This document shows, one piece after another, positions 52,444-61,999 of a stretch of DNA of 64,000 nt. The notes beneath the pieces were generated by a model. It saw nothing but the letters and a program-made list of their open reading frames with translations. It was not told the origin of the DNA and did no database searches. Numbering within the stretch: the stretch's first letter is position 1; each line of letters starts with the position of its first letter. The translations under genes were made by a program, and so were the position numbers. The stretch comes from Streptomyces sp. NBC_01116 (GTDB taxonomy: Bacteria; Actinomycetota; Actinomycetes; Streptomycetales; Streptomycetaceae). The DNA lies in assembly GCF_041435495.1 (NCBI RefSeq), contig NZ_CP108644.1, positions 3,395,501 through 3,459,500 on the forward strand, in the 5' to 3' direction.

Positions 52444-55188
52444 CTACGGTTTCAGCGTCAGCGTGTCGACGGTGGACGCGTCGACCGCGTCCTTCCCGAA
52501 GGACCAGTCGAGCAGTTCACCGTCGACCCACTTGTCGGTCTGGTCGGTGTAGTGCGCGTTGAACGCGTGCCCGGAGGCACCGCTGAGGTTGATCCAGCGG
52601 GACTTGTCCCAGTCCCCCACGTTGACGACCATCCGCATCGACGGCACCCAGACGACCTCGTAGCCGCTCGCCGCGTTCCAGCCGGTGGCGTTGACCGCCG
52701 CCTCGCCGCCGCCGAGGTTCCAGGGGCCGCGGTTGAGCGCCCGCTGGAGCAGGCCGGGGCCCTCGGTGCCGAGCGTCTGGTTCTTCAGCGTCAGCCGGTG
52801 CAGGCGGCCCCAGCTCCAGGTGGAGATGTTCTTGCCGAGCTTGGAGGTCAGCTCCCAGCGGGCGTCCTCCATCGCCCGGGCGAACAGGTCGTCCCGGCTC
52901 TCCAGGGCGGCCTCGCGGCCCCGGGCGGGCGCCTTCCACCACTCGTTGTCCTGGTCGTCCACGATGTCGCGGACCACCTGGAACCAGCGGTCGCCGCCGT
53001 CCGGCTGCGCGGTGTCGCCGTCGCGCTGGCCGCACTCGCGGACGAGCTTCCTCTGCTGGTCGGCCGGGCCGCTGTTCTTGACCGGCGGCACGTTGATGCA
53101 GTCGCCCTCGACCCGCATCTCCTTGGGCAGTTTGTTGCCGAAGGCGAGCTTCAGGATGTTGCGCCAGACGCCGTTGAAGTACGCGGCGGCGGCCGAGTCG
53201 GGCTCCTGGATGTAGTCCCAGCCCTCCAGCAGCTTCTGGGCCTCGCGGACGCTCGGGTCGGAGATGTTGATCTTCTTCAGCTCGGGCACCAGCAGCGCGG
53301 CGATCTCGCTGAAGTTGTCCATCTGCATCTTCTGCATGTCATCGGTCGAGACCTTCTCGCCGCCCTTGATCTTCTGGGTCAGGAGGTCGTTGAGCCGCTG
53401 ACTGCGTGCGCCGTAGCCCCAGTCCTTGGTCAGGAGGTGGGGGTACTTCTCCTCGTCGATGACCGCCTGGTTGGCGGTGACGATGAAGCCGCGGTCCGGG
53501 TTGTACTCGTAGGGCAGCTCGTCGAAGGGGATGTAGTCCTTCCACGCGTACTTCGGGTCCCAGCCCGGGGCCGGCGCCGTGCCGTCGTAGCCCTCGGACC
53601 GGACCGGGATCTTGCCGGGGGCCTGATAGCCGATGTTGCCGTCGGTGTCGGCGTAGATGAGGTTCTGCGAGGGGACCTCGAAGTTCTCGGCGGCCTTCCG
53701 GAAGGTGGTGAAGTCCTTGGCCCGGTTGAGCGCGAACACGGCGTCCATGGACTTGCCGGGCTCCAGCGCGGTCCACTTCAGCGCCACCGCGTAGCCGTCG
53801 GCCCGGTCGGGCGCCGAGGCGCCGACGGGAGCCTTCTGGCCGACCTTGTCCAGTTCCTTGCTGCGGTCGGAGACCAGGGGCCCGTTGTTCGTCTCACGGA
53901 CGGTGATCTTCCGGTCCCTGCCGCCGGCGACCTTGATGGTCTCCTCGCGGGTCTTGAACGACTTGGTCCGGCCGTCGTACAGATAGCCGTCGCCGGAGAC
54001 CTTCTCCAGGAAGAGGTCGGTGACGTCGGCGCCCAGGTTGGTCAGGCCCCAGGCGATGTCCTGGTTGTGACCGATGATCACACCGGGCATGCCGGAGAAC
54101 GTGTAGCCGGCCGTGTCGTACTGGCAGGTCGTGGAGAGCTCCCGGCAGTGCAGGCCCATCTGGTACCAGAGGGAGGGCAGCATCGGCGCGAGGTGCGGGT
54201 CGTTCGCGAGCAGCGCCTTGCCGGACGTCGTGTGCTTGCCGTCGACGACCCAGGAGTTCGAGCCGATGCCGTTGCCGTTGGGGCCGAGCAGCGCCGGGAT
54301 CTCGTCGAGGGTGTCCGAGAGGGCGGCCATCTGGGTGTTGAGGCCCTCGGTGGCGCCCTCGGGGGTCGCGGAGCCGATGGTGTCCGACGGGATCGCCTCG
54401 GGGTCGAACTTCCCGGTGACCGGGGAGATCGCACCGTTCTCGACGATCGGCTTGTTCTGCTTGTACGGATAGCCGGGGTACAGGTCCTCGATCTGGTCCT
54501 TGTCGAGGCGGCTGGTCAGCAGCGAACGGTCGATCTCGTCCTGCATGTTGCCGCGCAGGTCCCAGGCCATCGCCTTCAGCCAGGCCACCGAGTCGACCGG
54601 GGTCCACTCGCCGGGCTTGTAGTCGTTGGTCAGCCCCAGAGCCGCGTACTCGACCGAGATGTCCCGGCCTTCCTTGCCCTTCAGATACGCGTTGACGCCC
54701 TCCGCGTACGACTGGAGGTTCTTCTTGGTGCCCTCGTCCAGGACCTCGTCGTACTCCTTCTGCGCCACCTTCCGCCAGCCGAGCGTCCGCAGGAAGGAAT
54801 CGGTCTCCACCTGTCCGGAACCGAACATCTCGGAGAGCCGGCCGGACGTCATGTGCCGCCGGACGTCCATCTCCCAGAAGCGGTCCTGGGCCTGGACGAA
54901 GCCCTGGGCGCGGAAGAGGTCGGCGTCGGAGTCCGCGTAGATCTGCGGGATTCCGTAGGAGTCACGTTTGACCTCGACGTCGCCGGTGAGGCCGTCGAGA
55001 GTCATCGACCCGGTGGTCTGCGGGTACGAGGCCCGCACGGTGGACACGGACCAGTACGCCCCGTATCCGACACCCGCGACGAGCGCCAGCACCAGGACGA
55101 GCACGAGCAGGCGGGCGCGTCGCCCCTTCTTCCTGCCGGGCTTCTTCGCGTCGGAAGGGCCGGAAGAGGCGGTTGTGTTGGCGGGCAT
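52444..55188 (-). CDS. Penicillin acylase (S45 Ntn-hydrolase) family protein
   Basis: 914-residue precursor with an N-terminal membrane anchor (RARLLVLVLVLALVAGVGYGAYW), alpha chain with DSYGIPQIYA, spacer and the autocleavage/nucleophile Ser in GNGIGSNSWVV at the beta-chain start. These enzymes hydrolyse acyl amides, such as penicillins or homoserine lactones; substrate unknown. ATG 55188 has GAAGGA upstream. Confidence 0.92.
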   Translation of the reverse strand: MPANTTASSGPSDAKKPGRKKGRRARLLVLVLVLALVAGVGYGAYWSVSTVRASYPQTTGSMTLDGLTGDVEVKRDSYGIPQIYADSDADLFRAQGFVQAQDRFWEMDVRRHMTSGRLSEMFGSGQVETDSFLRTLGWRKVAQKEYDEVLDEGTKKNLQSYAEGVNAYLKGKEGRDISVEYAALGLTNDYKPGEWTPVDSVAWLKAMAWDLRGNMQDEIDRSLLTSRLDKDQIEDLYPGYPYKQNKPIVENGAISPVTGKFDPEAIPSDTIGSATPEGATEGLNTQMAALSDTLDEIPALLGPNGNGIGSNSWVVDGKHTTSGKALLANDPHLAPMLPSLWYQMGLHCRELSTTCQYDTAGYTFSGMPGVIIGHNQDIAWGLTNLGADVTDLFLEKVSGDGYLYDGRTKSFKTREETIKVAGGRDRKITVRETNNGPLVSDRSKELDKVGQKAPVGASAPDRADGYAVALKWTALEPGKSMDAVFALNRAKDFTTFRKAAENFEVPSQNLIYADTDGNIGYQAPGKIPVRSEGYDGTAPAPGWDPKYAWKDYIPFDELPYEYNPDRGFIVTANQAVIDEEKYPHLLTKDWGYGARSQRLNDLLTQKIKGGEKVSTDDMQKMQMDNFSEIAALLVPELKKINISDPSVREAQKLLEGWDYIQEPDSAAAAYFNGVWRNILKLAFGNKLPKEMRVEGDCINVPPVKNSGPADQQRKLVRECGQRDGDTAQPDGGDRWFQVVRDIVDDQDNEWWKAPARGREAALESRDDLFARAMEDARWELTSKLGKNISTWSWGRLHRLTLKNQTLGTEGPGLLQRALNRGPWNLGGGEAAVNATGWNAASGYEVVWVPSMRMVVNVGDWDKSRWINLSGASGHAFNAHYTDQTDKWVDGELLDWSFGKDAVDASTVDTLTLKP

Positions 55189-55405
55189 CGCTGTCCTTCG
55201 AGGGGCAGGGTGGTCCTGGGAGTGCAGGAGCAACCATAGGCGCAGCGGAGAAGCCACTCGGACGCGGTATAGGGATGCATCCATTTGCGTCTTCCTCGTA
55301 CGAACACTCGAACCCGTCAAGAAATCGTTAAAGATTAGGTAAGGTAACGAAGTAACTGGCTGCCGGAGGACGATCCGGCAGGCGCACGCAGGGAAGGAAC
55401 GGACC
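55189..55405. promoter_or_regulatory. Divergent promoter region, acylase/antiporter
   Basis: A 217-bp gap, AT-richer at its antiporter end, with GATTAGGTAAGGTAACGAAG just before the antiporter ribosome site. No clean operator dyad was seen. Confidence 0.35.
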
Positions 55406-57109
55406 CTGACTGTCCACGCGCTCAACGAACTCCTGCTCGTCTGCTCGCTCGTCCTGCTCGTCGCCGTGGCGGCGGTACGGATCTCCTCGCGCAGCGGGCT
55501 CCCCAGCCTGCTCCTGTATCTCGGCATCGGGATCGCCCTGGGGCAGGACGGCATCTTCGACGTCAAGTTCGACAACGCCGAGCTGACGCAGGTGTTCGGC
55601 TATGCCGCCCTGGTCGTCATCCTGGCCGAGGGCGGGCTCGGAGCGAAGTGGAAAGAGGTCAAACCCGTCCTGCCCGCGGCCGCGGTGATCTCGACCGTCG
55701 GCGTCGCCATCAGCGTGGGCATCACCGCGGCCGCCGCGCACTACCTGGTCGGCCTGGACTGGCGCCAGGCCCTCATCATCGGCGCGGTCGTCTCCTCGAC
55801 CGACGCGGCCGCCGTCTTCTCCGTGCTGCGCAGAGTGCCTCTGCCGCCCCGGATCACCGGGGTCCTGGAGGCCGAGTCGGGCTTCAACGACGCCCCGGTC
55901 GTCATCATGGTCGTCGCGTTCTCCGCGGTCGGCCCGGTCGAGCACTGGTACGTCCTGGTCGCGGAGATCGCCATGGAGCTGGTCATCGGCGCCGCGATCG
56001 GCATCGCGGTGGGCTGGCTGGGCTCCCTGGGGCTGCGGCACGTGGCGCTGCCCGCCTCCGGCCTCTACCCGATCGCCGTGATGGCCATCGCCGTCTCCGC
56101 GTACGCGGCGGGCGCCATGGCCCACGGCAGCGGGTTCCTCGCCGTCTACCTGGCCGCGATGATCCTCGGCAACTCCAAGCTGCCGCACTGGCCCGCCACC
56201 CGGGGCTTCGCCGACGGGCTCGGCTGGCTGGCCCAGATCGGGATGTTCGTGCTGCTCGGCCTGCTGGTCACCCCGCACGACCTGGTCGACGACTTCTGGC
56301 CCGCCATCGTCGTGGGCCTGGTGCTGACGATGGTGGCGCGGCCGCTGTCGGTCTTCCTGAGCCTCGCGCCGTTCCGGCTGCCGGCCCGCGAGAAGGTCCT
56401 GATGTCGTGGGCCGGGCTGCGCGGAGCGGTGCCCATCGTCCTGGCGACCATTCCGATGGTGTCCGGGGTGGAGGGCAGTACGAGAATCTTCAACATCGTG
56501 TTCGTCCTGGTCATCGTCTACACCCTGATCCAGGGCCCGACGCTGCCGTGGGTCGCGAACAAGCTGAACATCGCCGACGATCCGGCCGAGGCCGCCGACC
56601 TGGGCATCGAGTCGGCCCCGCTGGAGCGGCTGCGCGGCCACCTGCTGTCGGTCGCCATCCCCACGAAGTCCAAGATGCACGGCGTCGAGGTCGGCGAACT
56701 CCGGCTCCCGGCCGGTGCCGCGGTCACGCTGGTGGTCCGCGAGGACAAGAGCTTCGTGCCGTCCCCGGCGACCGTGCTGCGGCGCGGGGACGAACTGCTG
56801 GTGGTGGCCACCGATCCGGTACGCGACCGGGCGGAGGAACGGCTGCGGGCGGTCGGCGAGGGCGGCAAGCTGGCCGGCTGGCTGGGCACGGACAGGTCCC
56901 CCGCCTCCGGCGCACCCGGCATGGCGGGACCCCACGGCGCTTCCGCCATCCCGCAGTCGATGAAGCTGGCCAAGAAGCTCGGCGGTGCCGCCGCCAGTGC
57001 CGGTACAGGCGCCAACGGAAGTGGACGTGGACCTGGAAAGGGAAGTGGACGCGGACGCGGAAGCGCGAACGGGAGCACCGGCGGCAGCGGCACGAGGACC
57101 AGCACCTGA
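55406..57109 (+). CDS. Cation/proton antiporter (CPA1, NhaP/CvrA-like)
   Basis: 567 residues with about 12 membrane segments, SSTDAAAVFSVLRR and FNDAPVVIM antiporter motifs, then a cytoplasmic TrkA-C-like domain (LLSVAIPTKSKMHGVEVGELRL...RRGDELLVV) and a Gly/Ser/Arg tail. The family trades K+ or Na+ for H+. The conserved hydrophobic N-terminus (LTVHALNELLLVCSLV) begins at CTG 55406, 7 nt after GGAAGGA; the first GTG (55466) would cut off the first helix. Confidence 0.88.
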   Translation: MTVHALNELLLVCSLVLLVAVAAVRISSRSGLPSLLLYLGIGIALGQDGIFDVKFDNAELTQVFGYAALVVILAEGGLGAKWKEVKPVLPAAAVISTVGVAISVGITAAAAHYLVGLDWRQALIIGAVVSSTDAAAVFSVLRRVPLPPRITGVLEAESGFNDAPVVIMVVAFSAVGPVEHWYVLVAEIAMELVIGAAIGIAVGWLGSLGLRHVALPASGLYPIAVMAIAVSAYAAGAMAHGSGFLAVYLAAMILGNSKLPHWPATRGFADGLGWLAQIGMFVLLGLLVTPHDLVDDFWPAIVVGLVLTMVARPLSVFLSLAPFRLPAREKVLMSWAGLRGAVPIVLATIPMVSGVEGSTRIFNIVFVLVIVYTLIQGPTLPWVANKLNIADDPAEAADLGIESAPLERLRGHLLSVAIPTKSKMHGVEVGELRLPAGAAVTLVVREDKSFVPSPATVLRRGDELLVVATDPVRDRAEERLRAVGEGGKLAGWLGTDRSPASGAPGMAGPHGASAIPQSMKLAKKLGGAAASAGTGANGSGRGPGKGSGRGRGSANGSTGGSGTRTST

Positions 57110-57485
57110 GAATCCCCGAGACGCACCGGAACCACGCGAGGCTTCCCGGCACTCCTCAGAGGCGACGACCCGGGCGGTGCGCAGCGGAAGCGTCACAGAT
57201 CACAGGCTGATACGGGGAGCCCTGTGCGCAATCACAGGCTTACAGGGCTCCCCGCCTGTATCATGAAGGCAAACCTGATCGACCAACTCTGTCTGAAGCA
57301 GAGCTGGCGCGACCGTATGGCGGTCGTGGTGTCTCTTCGCCCGGCGTTTCCTCGCCGATTGCAGCGAGTCGCCCGGCATCTACCGCAGTTCCGCGCGAAG
57401 AGGACAGCTCTCGGCCGCTTCCGTCCGGCCCGCCCCACAAGGGCGCCGGGAAGCAGGGCCACCAGGCGGCAGAAAGGCAAGGACC
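57110..57485. other. 376-bp intergenic region with terminator
   Basis: Between the antiporter and MFS genes. No gene is supported here. It contains a long stem: CGGGGAGCCCTGT (57213-57225) and its exact complement (57242-57254), 13 bp, with GATA/TATC further out, an effective terminator for the antiporter transcript. Confidence 0.75.
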
Positions 57486-58766
57486 GTGGCACCCACGGTC
57501 TCCGACCGCCCCGGATACGGGCAACTGCTGCGCACCCCCGGTGCGTGGACCTTCCTCCTCCCGGGCTTCGCCGCACGGCAGCCCTTCGCGATGCTCACCA
57601 TCGGCATCGTCCTCCTCGTGCAGCACACGACCGGCTCGTACGGCAGCGCGGGCGCCGTCGCGGCGGTCTCCGGCGTCGCCATGGCGCTGTTCGCCCCGCA
57701 GAGCGGCAAGCTCGCCGACCGTTTCGGCCAGCGCGCGGTCCTGCTCCCCGGGGTCCTTCTCCACGCCGTCTCCGTGAGCGCGCTGACCGTGCTGGCGCTG
57801 GCGGACGCGCCCCTGTGGGCACTGTTCGTCGCCGCCGTGCCGACCGGCGCCTCGATCCCGCAGATCGGCCCCATGGTGCGGGCCCGCTGGGCGGCGATGC
57901 TGGGGGCGACCCGCGACCGGCCCGCCTCTCCGCTGATGTCCACCGCGGCCGCGTTCGAGTCGGTGACGGACGAGTTCACTTTCGTGCTCGGCCCGGTGAT
58001 CGCCACCGCGCTGTGCACCGGCGTGCACCCGGCGGCCGGACTGATCACGGAAGCCGCCCTGACCCTGGTCGGCGGCCTGTTCTTCGCCGCGCAGCGCGCC
58101 ACCCAGCCCGCCCCGCGCGACGCGGCCACCGCGGCCGAACCGCACGCCTCGGCGCTCTCCGTGCCGGGTGTGCGCGTCCTGGCCGTCACCTTCCTGGGCA
58201 TCGGCGCGGTCTTCGGCGGCATGCAGGTCTCGCTGACCGCGTTCTCCGAGGAGATCGGCCACCCCGGGGTGAACGGTGTCCTCTACGGGATCTTCGCGGC
58301 GGGCAACATGCTGGCCGGCATCGCCTGCGGCGCCATCGCCTGGAAGAGCAGCCCGCGCCGCCGGCTGATCGTCGGGTACGTGGCGCTGACCCTGACCGCG
58401 TCCGGCCTGTGGGCCGTGCACTCGGTGCCGCTGCTGGCCGGGCTCGGTCTGCTGGTCGGCCTCTGCATCGCTCCGGCGCTGATCAGCGGCTACACCCTGG
58501 TCGACGCGCTGGTGCCCGCCACCGCCCGCACCGAGGCCTTCACCTGGCTGACGGGCGCCGTGGCACTCGGACAGGCGGCGGCCGTGACCGTGGCGGGGCA
58601 ACTCGCCGACGCCCATGGCGCGAGCACCGGTTTCCTGGTTCCCCTGGCCGGAACGACGCTGGCCCTGATGACCCTGCTGGCCCTGCGTTCGCGGCTGACG
58701 CCGAAGTCCCCGGGACGCACCGTGGCACGTGGGATCGGTCACCGCGAGCCGGTCACGGTGGACTGA
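57486..58766 (+). CDS. MFS transporter
   Basis: 426 residues with about 12 hydrophobic segments and SGKLADRFGQRAVL loop. GTG 57486 has AAGGA upstream. Housekeeping-region transporter of unknown substrate, not obviously linked to the cluster. Confidence 0.88.
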   Translation: MAPTVSDRPGYGQLLRTPGAWTFLLPGFAARQPFAMLTIGIVLLVQHTTGSYGSAGAVAAVSGVAMALFAPQSGKLADRFGQRAVLLPGVLLHAVSVSALTVLALADAPLWALFVAAVPTGASIPQIGPMVRARWAAMLGATRDRPASPLMSTAAAFESVTDEFTFVLGPVIATALCTGVHPAAGLITEAALTLVGGLFFAAQRATQPAPRDAATAAEPHASALSVPGVRVLAVTFLGIGAVFGGMQVSLTAFSEEIGHPGVNGVLYGIFAAGNMLAGIACGAIAWKSSPRRRLIVGYVALTLTASGLWAVHSVPLLAGLGLLVGLCIAPALISGYTLVDALVPATARTEAFTWLTGAVALGQAAAVTVAGQLADAHGASTGFLVPLAGTTLALMTLLALRSRLTPKSPGRTVARGIGHREPVTVD

Positions 58767-58796
58767 TTCAACGGAATACGTCAGTATGGACCGTCG

Positions 58797-58823
58797 TTAG
58801 CACTCACTGAGTGAGAGTGCCAG
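58797..58823 (+). promoter_or_regulatory. CIRCE-like HrcA operator
   Basis: TTAGCACTC, a 9-nt spacer (ACTGAGTGA) and GAGTGCCAG. The CIRCE consensus is TTAGCACTC-N9-GAGTGCTAA, so 16 of 18 arm bases match. It sits just before the ribosome site of the FmdB-like gene and probably allows HrcA heat-shock control. Confidence 0.85.
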
Positions 58824-58832
58824 GAGGAGCAA

Positions 58833-59186
58833 GTGCCGACCTATCAGTACCAGTGCACCGAGTGCGGCGAGGGCCTCGAGGCGGTGCAGAAGTTCACCGA
58901 TGATGCCCTGACCGTGTGCCCGAGCTGCGACGGACGCCTCAAGAAGGTGTTCTCCGCGGTCGGCATCGTCTTCAAGGGTTCCGGTTTCTACCGGAACGAC
59001 AGCCGCGGCTCCTCGTCGAGCAGCACGGCTGCGTCGACGGGGGCGAAGTCGTCCGACTCCGCGTCGTCCTCGTCGTCGGGTTCGGACACGAAGGCGAGCG
59101 CTTCGTCGTCGTCCTCTTCGTCCGCCTCCTCCTCGTCGTCGTCGGCCTCCGCGCCGGCCTCGTCGAGCGGTACGTCGGCCGCCTGA
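58833..59186 (+). CDS. FmdB-family zinc-ribbon protein with Ser-rich tail
   Basis: 117 residues. Zinc ribbon CTEC...CPSC (about 8-31) with the family ending KVFSAVGIVFKGSGFYRND, then a long Ser/Ala low-complexity tail. GTG 58833 with AGGAGGAGCAA. Family function is unclear, regulatory or RNA/DNA binding. Confidence 0.92.
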   Translation: MPTYQYQCTECGEGLEAVQKFTDDALTVCPSCDGRLKKVFSAVGIVFKGSGFYRNDSRGSSSSSTAASTGAKSSDSASSSSSGSDTKASASSSSSSSASSSSSSASAPASSSGTSAA

Positions 59187-59213
59187 GCCCGCGTACGCCC
59201 CACCTGCTTTTCA

Positions 59214-59247
59214 CCGGACCCCGCCGAGGCCACTCGGCGGGGTCCGG
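59214..59247. terminator. Terminator after the FmdB-like gene
   Basis: CCGGACCCCGCCGAG (59214-59228) and its exact complement (59233-59247), loop GCCA: a 15-bp perfect stem 28 bp past the stop. Confidence 0.85.
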
Positions 59248-59288
59248 GCGTTCGTGCCGGCGAACACGGCTCCCGATACGGTGACCGC

Positions 59289-60164
59289 ATGGCGAACGCA
59301 CTTGACGAAACGGGCACCGGTACGGGTATGGCGGGTTCCGCGGAGATCGGGGTCATCGGCGGCTCGGGCTTCTACTCCTTCCTGGAGGACGTCACCGAGG
59401 TCGCGGTGGACACCCCTTACGGGAAGCCGAGCGACTCGGTCTTCCTCGGCGAGCTCGGCGGCCGGCGGGTGGCCTTCCTGCCCCGCCACGGACGCGGCCA
59501 CCACCTGCCGCCGCACCGCATCAACTACCGGGCCAACCTGTGGGCACTGCGCTCCGTCGGGGTCCGGCAGGTGCTCGGCCCGTGCGCGGTGGGCGGACTG
59601 CGCCCGGAGTACGGGCCGGGCACCCTGCTCGTCCCCGACCAGCTGGTGGACCGCACCAAGGCCCGTGTGCAGACCTTCTACGACGGTGAGACCCGGGCCG
59701 ACGGGACCGTGCCGAACGTCGTCCATCTGGGCTTCGCCGACCCGTACTGCCCCGAGGGGCGCAAGGCCGCGCTCGCCGCGGCTCACGGCCGCGGCTGGGA
59801 GCCGGTGGACGGCGGAACCCTGGTGGTGGTCGAGGGCCCCCGCTTCTCGACCCGTGCGGAATCGCGCTGGCACGCGGCGATGGGCTGGTCCGTCGTGGGC
59901 ATGACCGGACACCCCGAAGCCGTCCTCGCCCGTGAGCTGGGGCTCTGCTACACCACGATGACCCTGGTGACCGACCTGGACGCGGGGGCCGAGGCGGGCG
60001 AGGGCGTCTCGCACGAGGAGGTCCTCCAGGTGTTCGCGGCCAACGTGGACCGGCTGCGCTCGGTGCTGTTCGACGCGGTGGCCGGGCTGCCGAGGACCGA
60101 GAACCGCAACTGCACGTGCGCCCACGCCCTGGACGGGATCGACACGGGGATCGCCCTGCCGTAA
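59289..60164 (+). CDS. S-methyl-5'-thioadenosine phosphorylase
   Basis: 291 residues of the MTAP type: VIGGSGFYSFLE, LPRHGRGHHLPPHRINYRAN, VVVEGPRFSTRAES and GMTGHPEAVLARE. It cleaves MTA from polyamine/SAM metabolism. ATG 59289. Confidence 0.92.
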   Translation: MANALDETGTGTGMAGSAEIGVIGGSGFYSFLEDVTEVAVDTPYGKPSDSVFLGELGGRRVAFLPRHGRGHHLPPHRINYRANLWALRSVGVRQVLGPCAVGGLRPEYGPGTLLVPDQLVDRTKARVQTFYDGETRADGTVPNVVHLGFADPYCPEGRKAALAAAHGRGWEPVDGGTLVVVEGPRFSTRAESRWHAAMGWSVVGMTGHPEAVLARELGLCYTTMTLVTDLDAGAEAGEGVSHEEVLQVFAANVDRLRSVLFDAVAGLPRTENRNCTCAHALDGIDTGIALP

Positions 60165-60354
60165 CAGGGCTCTCCGCTGCTCGGGCACGGTGGTCGTCGC
60201 CGGAACGGGTGACGGAGTTGTCCCCAGCGCGAGGGCTGTCCACAGGCCTCGGCGGGATCTGCGGGAACGGTGGAAAGTGAGGGGAGTCCGGCCGCATCAA
60301 CCGGCCCGGACTCCCCTCTCCCTTGCCCTCGTCCGCCCGAGTCCAGGTGGTGCC
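60165..60354. other. Short intergenic gap
   Basis: A 190-bp gap between the MTAP gene and the SAF gene. No feature beyond a probable promoter can be supported. Confidence 0.4.
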
Positions 60355-61035
60355 ATGTCCACGCCTCCTTTCCCGTCCCGATCCCCTTCACCCCCTTCAC
60401 CGTCCCGGTCCCCGTCTCCGCCTCCGTCTCTGCCTCCGCCTCCGGCGCCGGTGCCCGCGCCGTGCGGGGTGGGGCCGTTCGGGCCCCTGCGCGTGCGGGG
60501 CGGTGGCGCGGACCGGCTGCGCCGGATGCTGCGCCGACAGCGGCGTGCGGCGGCCGCGGGGCTCGCGCTGGCGGGGGCCGCGCTGGCCACCACGGGCCTG
60601 AGCAGCGCCGACGGAGAGGCCGGCGCGCCGGACGTTCCGCCGAGGGCCGACCGGTCGTCCGTACGACTGGTCTCCGCGCCGGTCAGGATCGCGGATCCCG
60701 AGACGGTACGGCTGCTGCGCCCCGGGGACCGGGTCGATGTGATCGCGGTCGGTGACACCGGCGGCGCGGCGCGCGTGGTGGCACGAGGGGTGCGCGTGGC
60801 GAAGGTGCCGTACGCGGGCACAGGACCCGGCGGTCGAGCGGCGGACGTGTCCGGCGCCGGGGCGGGCGGCGTGGAGAGGGCGGACCGTACGGGAGGGGCC
60901 GATGGCATCGGAGGAGCGGGGGTCGCCGGGGCCGGGGCGCTGGTGGTGTTGTCCGTGGAGCGGTCGACGGCCGCGGCGCTGCTGGGCGCGGGTGCTTCGG
61001 GACGGCTGGCCGTGGCGGTGTCCGATGCGAACTGA
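60355..61035 (+). CDS. SAF/CpaB-like pilus-assembly protein
   Basis: 226 residues: Pro/Ser-rich start, one membrane segment (GLALAGAALATTGLSS), then an SAF-type segment RVADPETVRLLRPGDRVDVIAVGDTG with the RPGDRVD signature of Flp pilus CpaB/RcpC. ATG 60355. Function in Flp pilus or a related envelope role is inferred. Confidence 0.6.
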   Translation: MSTPPFPSRSPSPPSPSRSPSPPPSLPPPPAPVPAPCGVGPFGPLRVRGGGADRLRRMLRRQRRAAAAGLALAGAALATTGLSSADGEAGAPDVPPRADRSSVRLVSAPVRIADPETVRLLRPGDRVDVIAVGDTGGAARVVARGVRVAKVPYAGTGPGGRAADVSGAGAGGVERADRTGGADGIGGAGVAGAGALVVLSVERSTAAALLGAGASGRLAVAVSDAN

Positions 61036-61148
61036 CGTCTTCTCACATCACCCGGGGACGCTCGCGGGTTGGACAGTGGTGCCTTCTCCCGCCTTAGCTG
61101 GCGGAGCAGTTCGCTCCCCTCACCGCCCATGCGAAAGAAGGCTCACCC

Positions 61149-61697
61149 GTGAGCGAGAAGAAGGTCAGTCTGCTGGAGGGCTTCAAGGTCTTCCTGACGC
61201 GCGGCAATGTGATCGACCTCGCGGTGGCTGTCGTCATCGGCGCCGCGTTCACCAACATCGTGAACGCTGTCGTCAAGGGCGTCATCAACCCCCTGGTCGG
61301 TGCGTTCGGCACCCAGGACCTGGACGGCTACCGCTCCTGCCTCCGGGGCCCCTGCACCACGGACCCGAGGACCGGGAAGACGGACGGCATCGAGATCCTG
61401 TGGGGCTCGGTGCTCAGCGCCGCCCTCAGTTTCCTGATCACCGCTGCTGTCGTGTACTTCCTGATGGTGCTGCCCATGGCCAAGTACCTGGCGAGGCGGG
61501 CGGCGGCGCAGGCCGCCAAGGAAGGCGTGCAGGAGACGCTGGAGGTGAGCGAGCTGGAGGTGCTGAAGGAGATCCGCGACGCCCTCGTGGCGCAGCGCTC
61601 CGGTGGCACGCCCGACTCCCGGCCGGTCTCGGGCGAGGGCCGCGGGGGAACGGGCGGGGCGGGCGGGGCGACTGCCGGCCCGCGCGAGGACCGGTAG
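61149..61697 (+). CDS. mscL: Large-conductance mechanosensitive channel
   Basis: 182 residues: GFKVFLTRGNVIDLAVAVVIGAAFTNIVNAVVKGVI is the MscL TM1 signature, followed by TM2 and a cytoplasmic helix (EVLKEIRDALV). It releases solutes on hypo-osmotic shock. GTG 61149. Confidence 0.95.
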   Translation: MSEKKVSLLEGFKVFLTRGNVIDLAVAVVIGAAFTNIVNAVVKGVINPLVGAFGTQDLDGYRSCLRGPCTTDPRTGKTDGIEILWGSVLSAALSFLITAAVVYFLMVLPMAKYLARRAAAQAAKEGVQETLEVSELEVLKEIRDALVAQRSGGTPDSRPVSGEGRGGTGGAGGATAGPREDR

Positions 61698-61713
61698 CCC
61701 TCCGGGCCCTCGC

Positions 61714-61938
61714 TCAGATGTGGTGGGGCGGCTTCTCGTCCAGGAAACGCGCGAGGTCCGCGGCACTGCCGCCGGAGAGAGGCCGCTCGCCCCACCCCTG
61801 GTCCGTATCGTCCGCGGACTGCCGGTCCAGCGGATCGTCGAAGTCCAGAACCGGCTTGGGCTTCGGTTCCTCGTGCGGCTGCTCCTGTGGCTGCTGCTGC
61901 TTCGCATCGCGCGGGCTGGGGGTGGGGGCGGCGCTCAT
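61714..61938 (-). CDS. Small conserved hypothetical protein
   Basis: 74 residues: Gln/Pro/Lys-rich start and a C-terminal DLARFLDEKPPHHI. No membrane segment. A known small gene family next to mscL in Streptomyces; function unknown. Confidence 0.7.
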   Translation of the reverse strand: MSAAPTPSPRDAKQQQPQEQPHEEPKPKPVLDFDDPLDRQSADDTDQGWGERPLSGGSAADLARFLDEKPPHHI

Positions 61939-61999
61939 GTCTCCAGGGTACGGCGGCTCACCACGCGGTGTGAGCCGCCGTGGAGCCGGGCGGCGGGCG

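Noticed and set aside
55330..55360. TTAGGTAAGG-type sequence considered as iron box (DtxR/IdeR)
   Set aside because: Only one half-site matches; no dyad partner.
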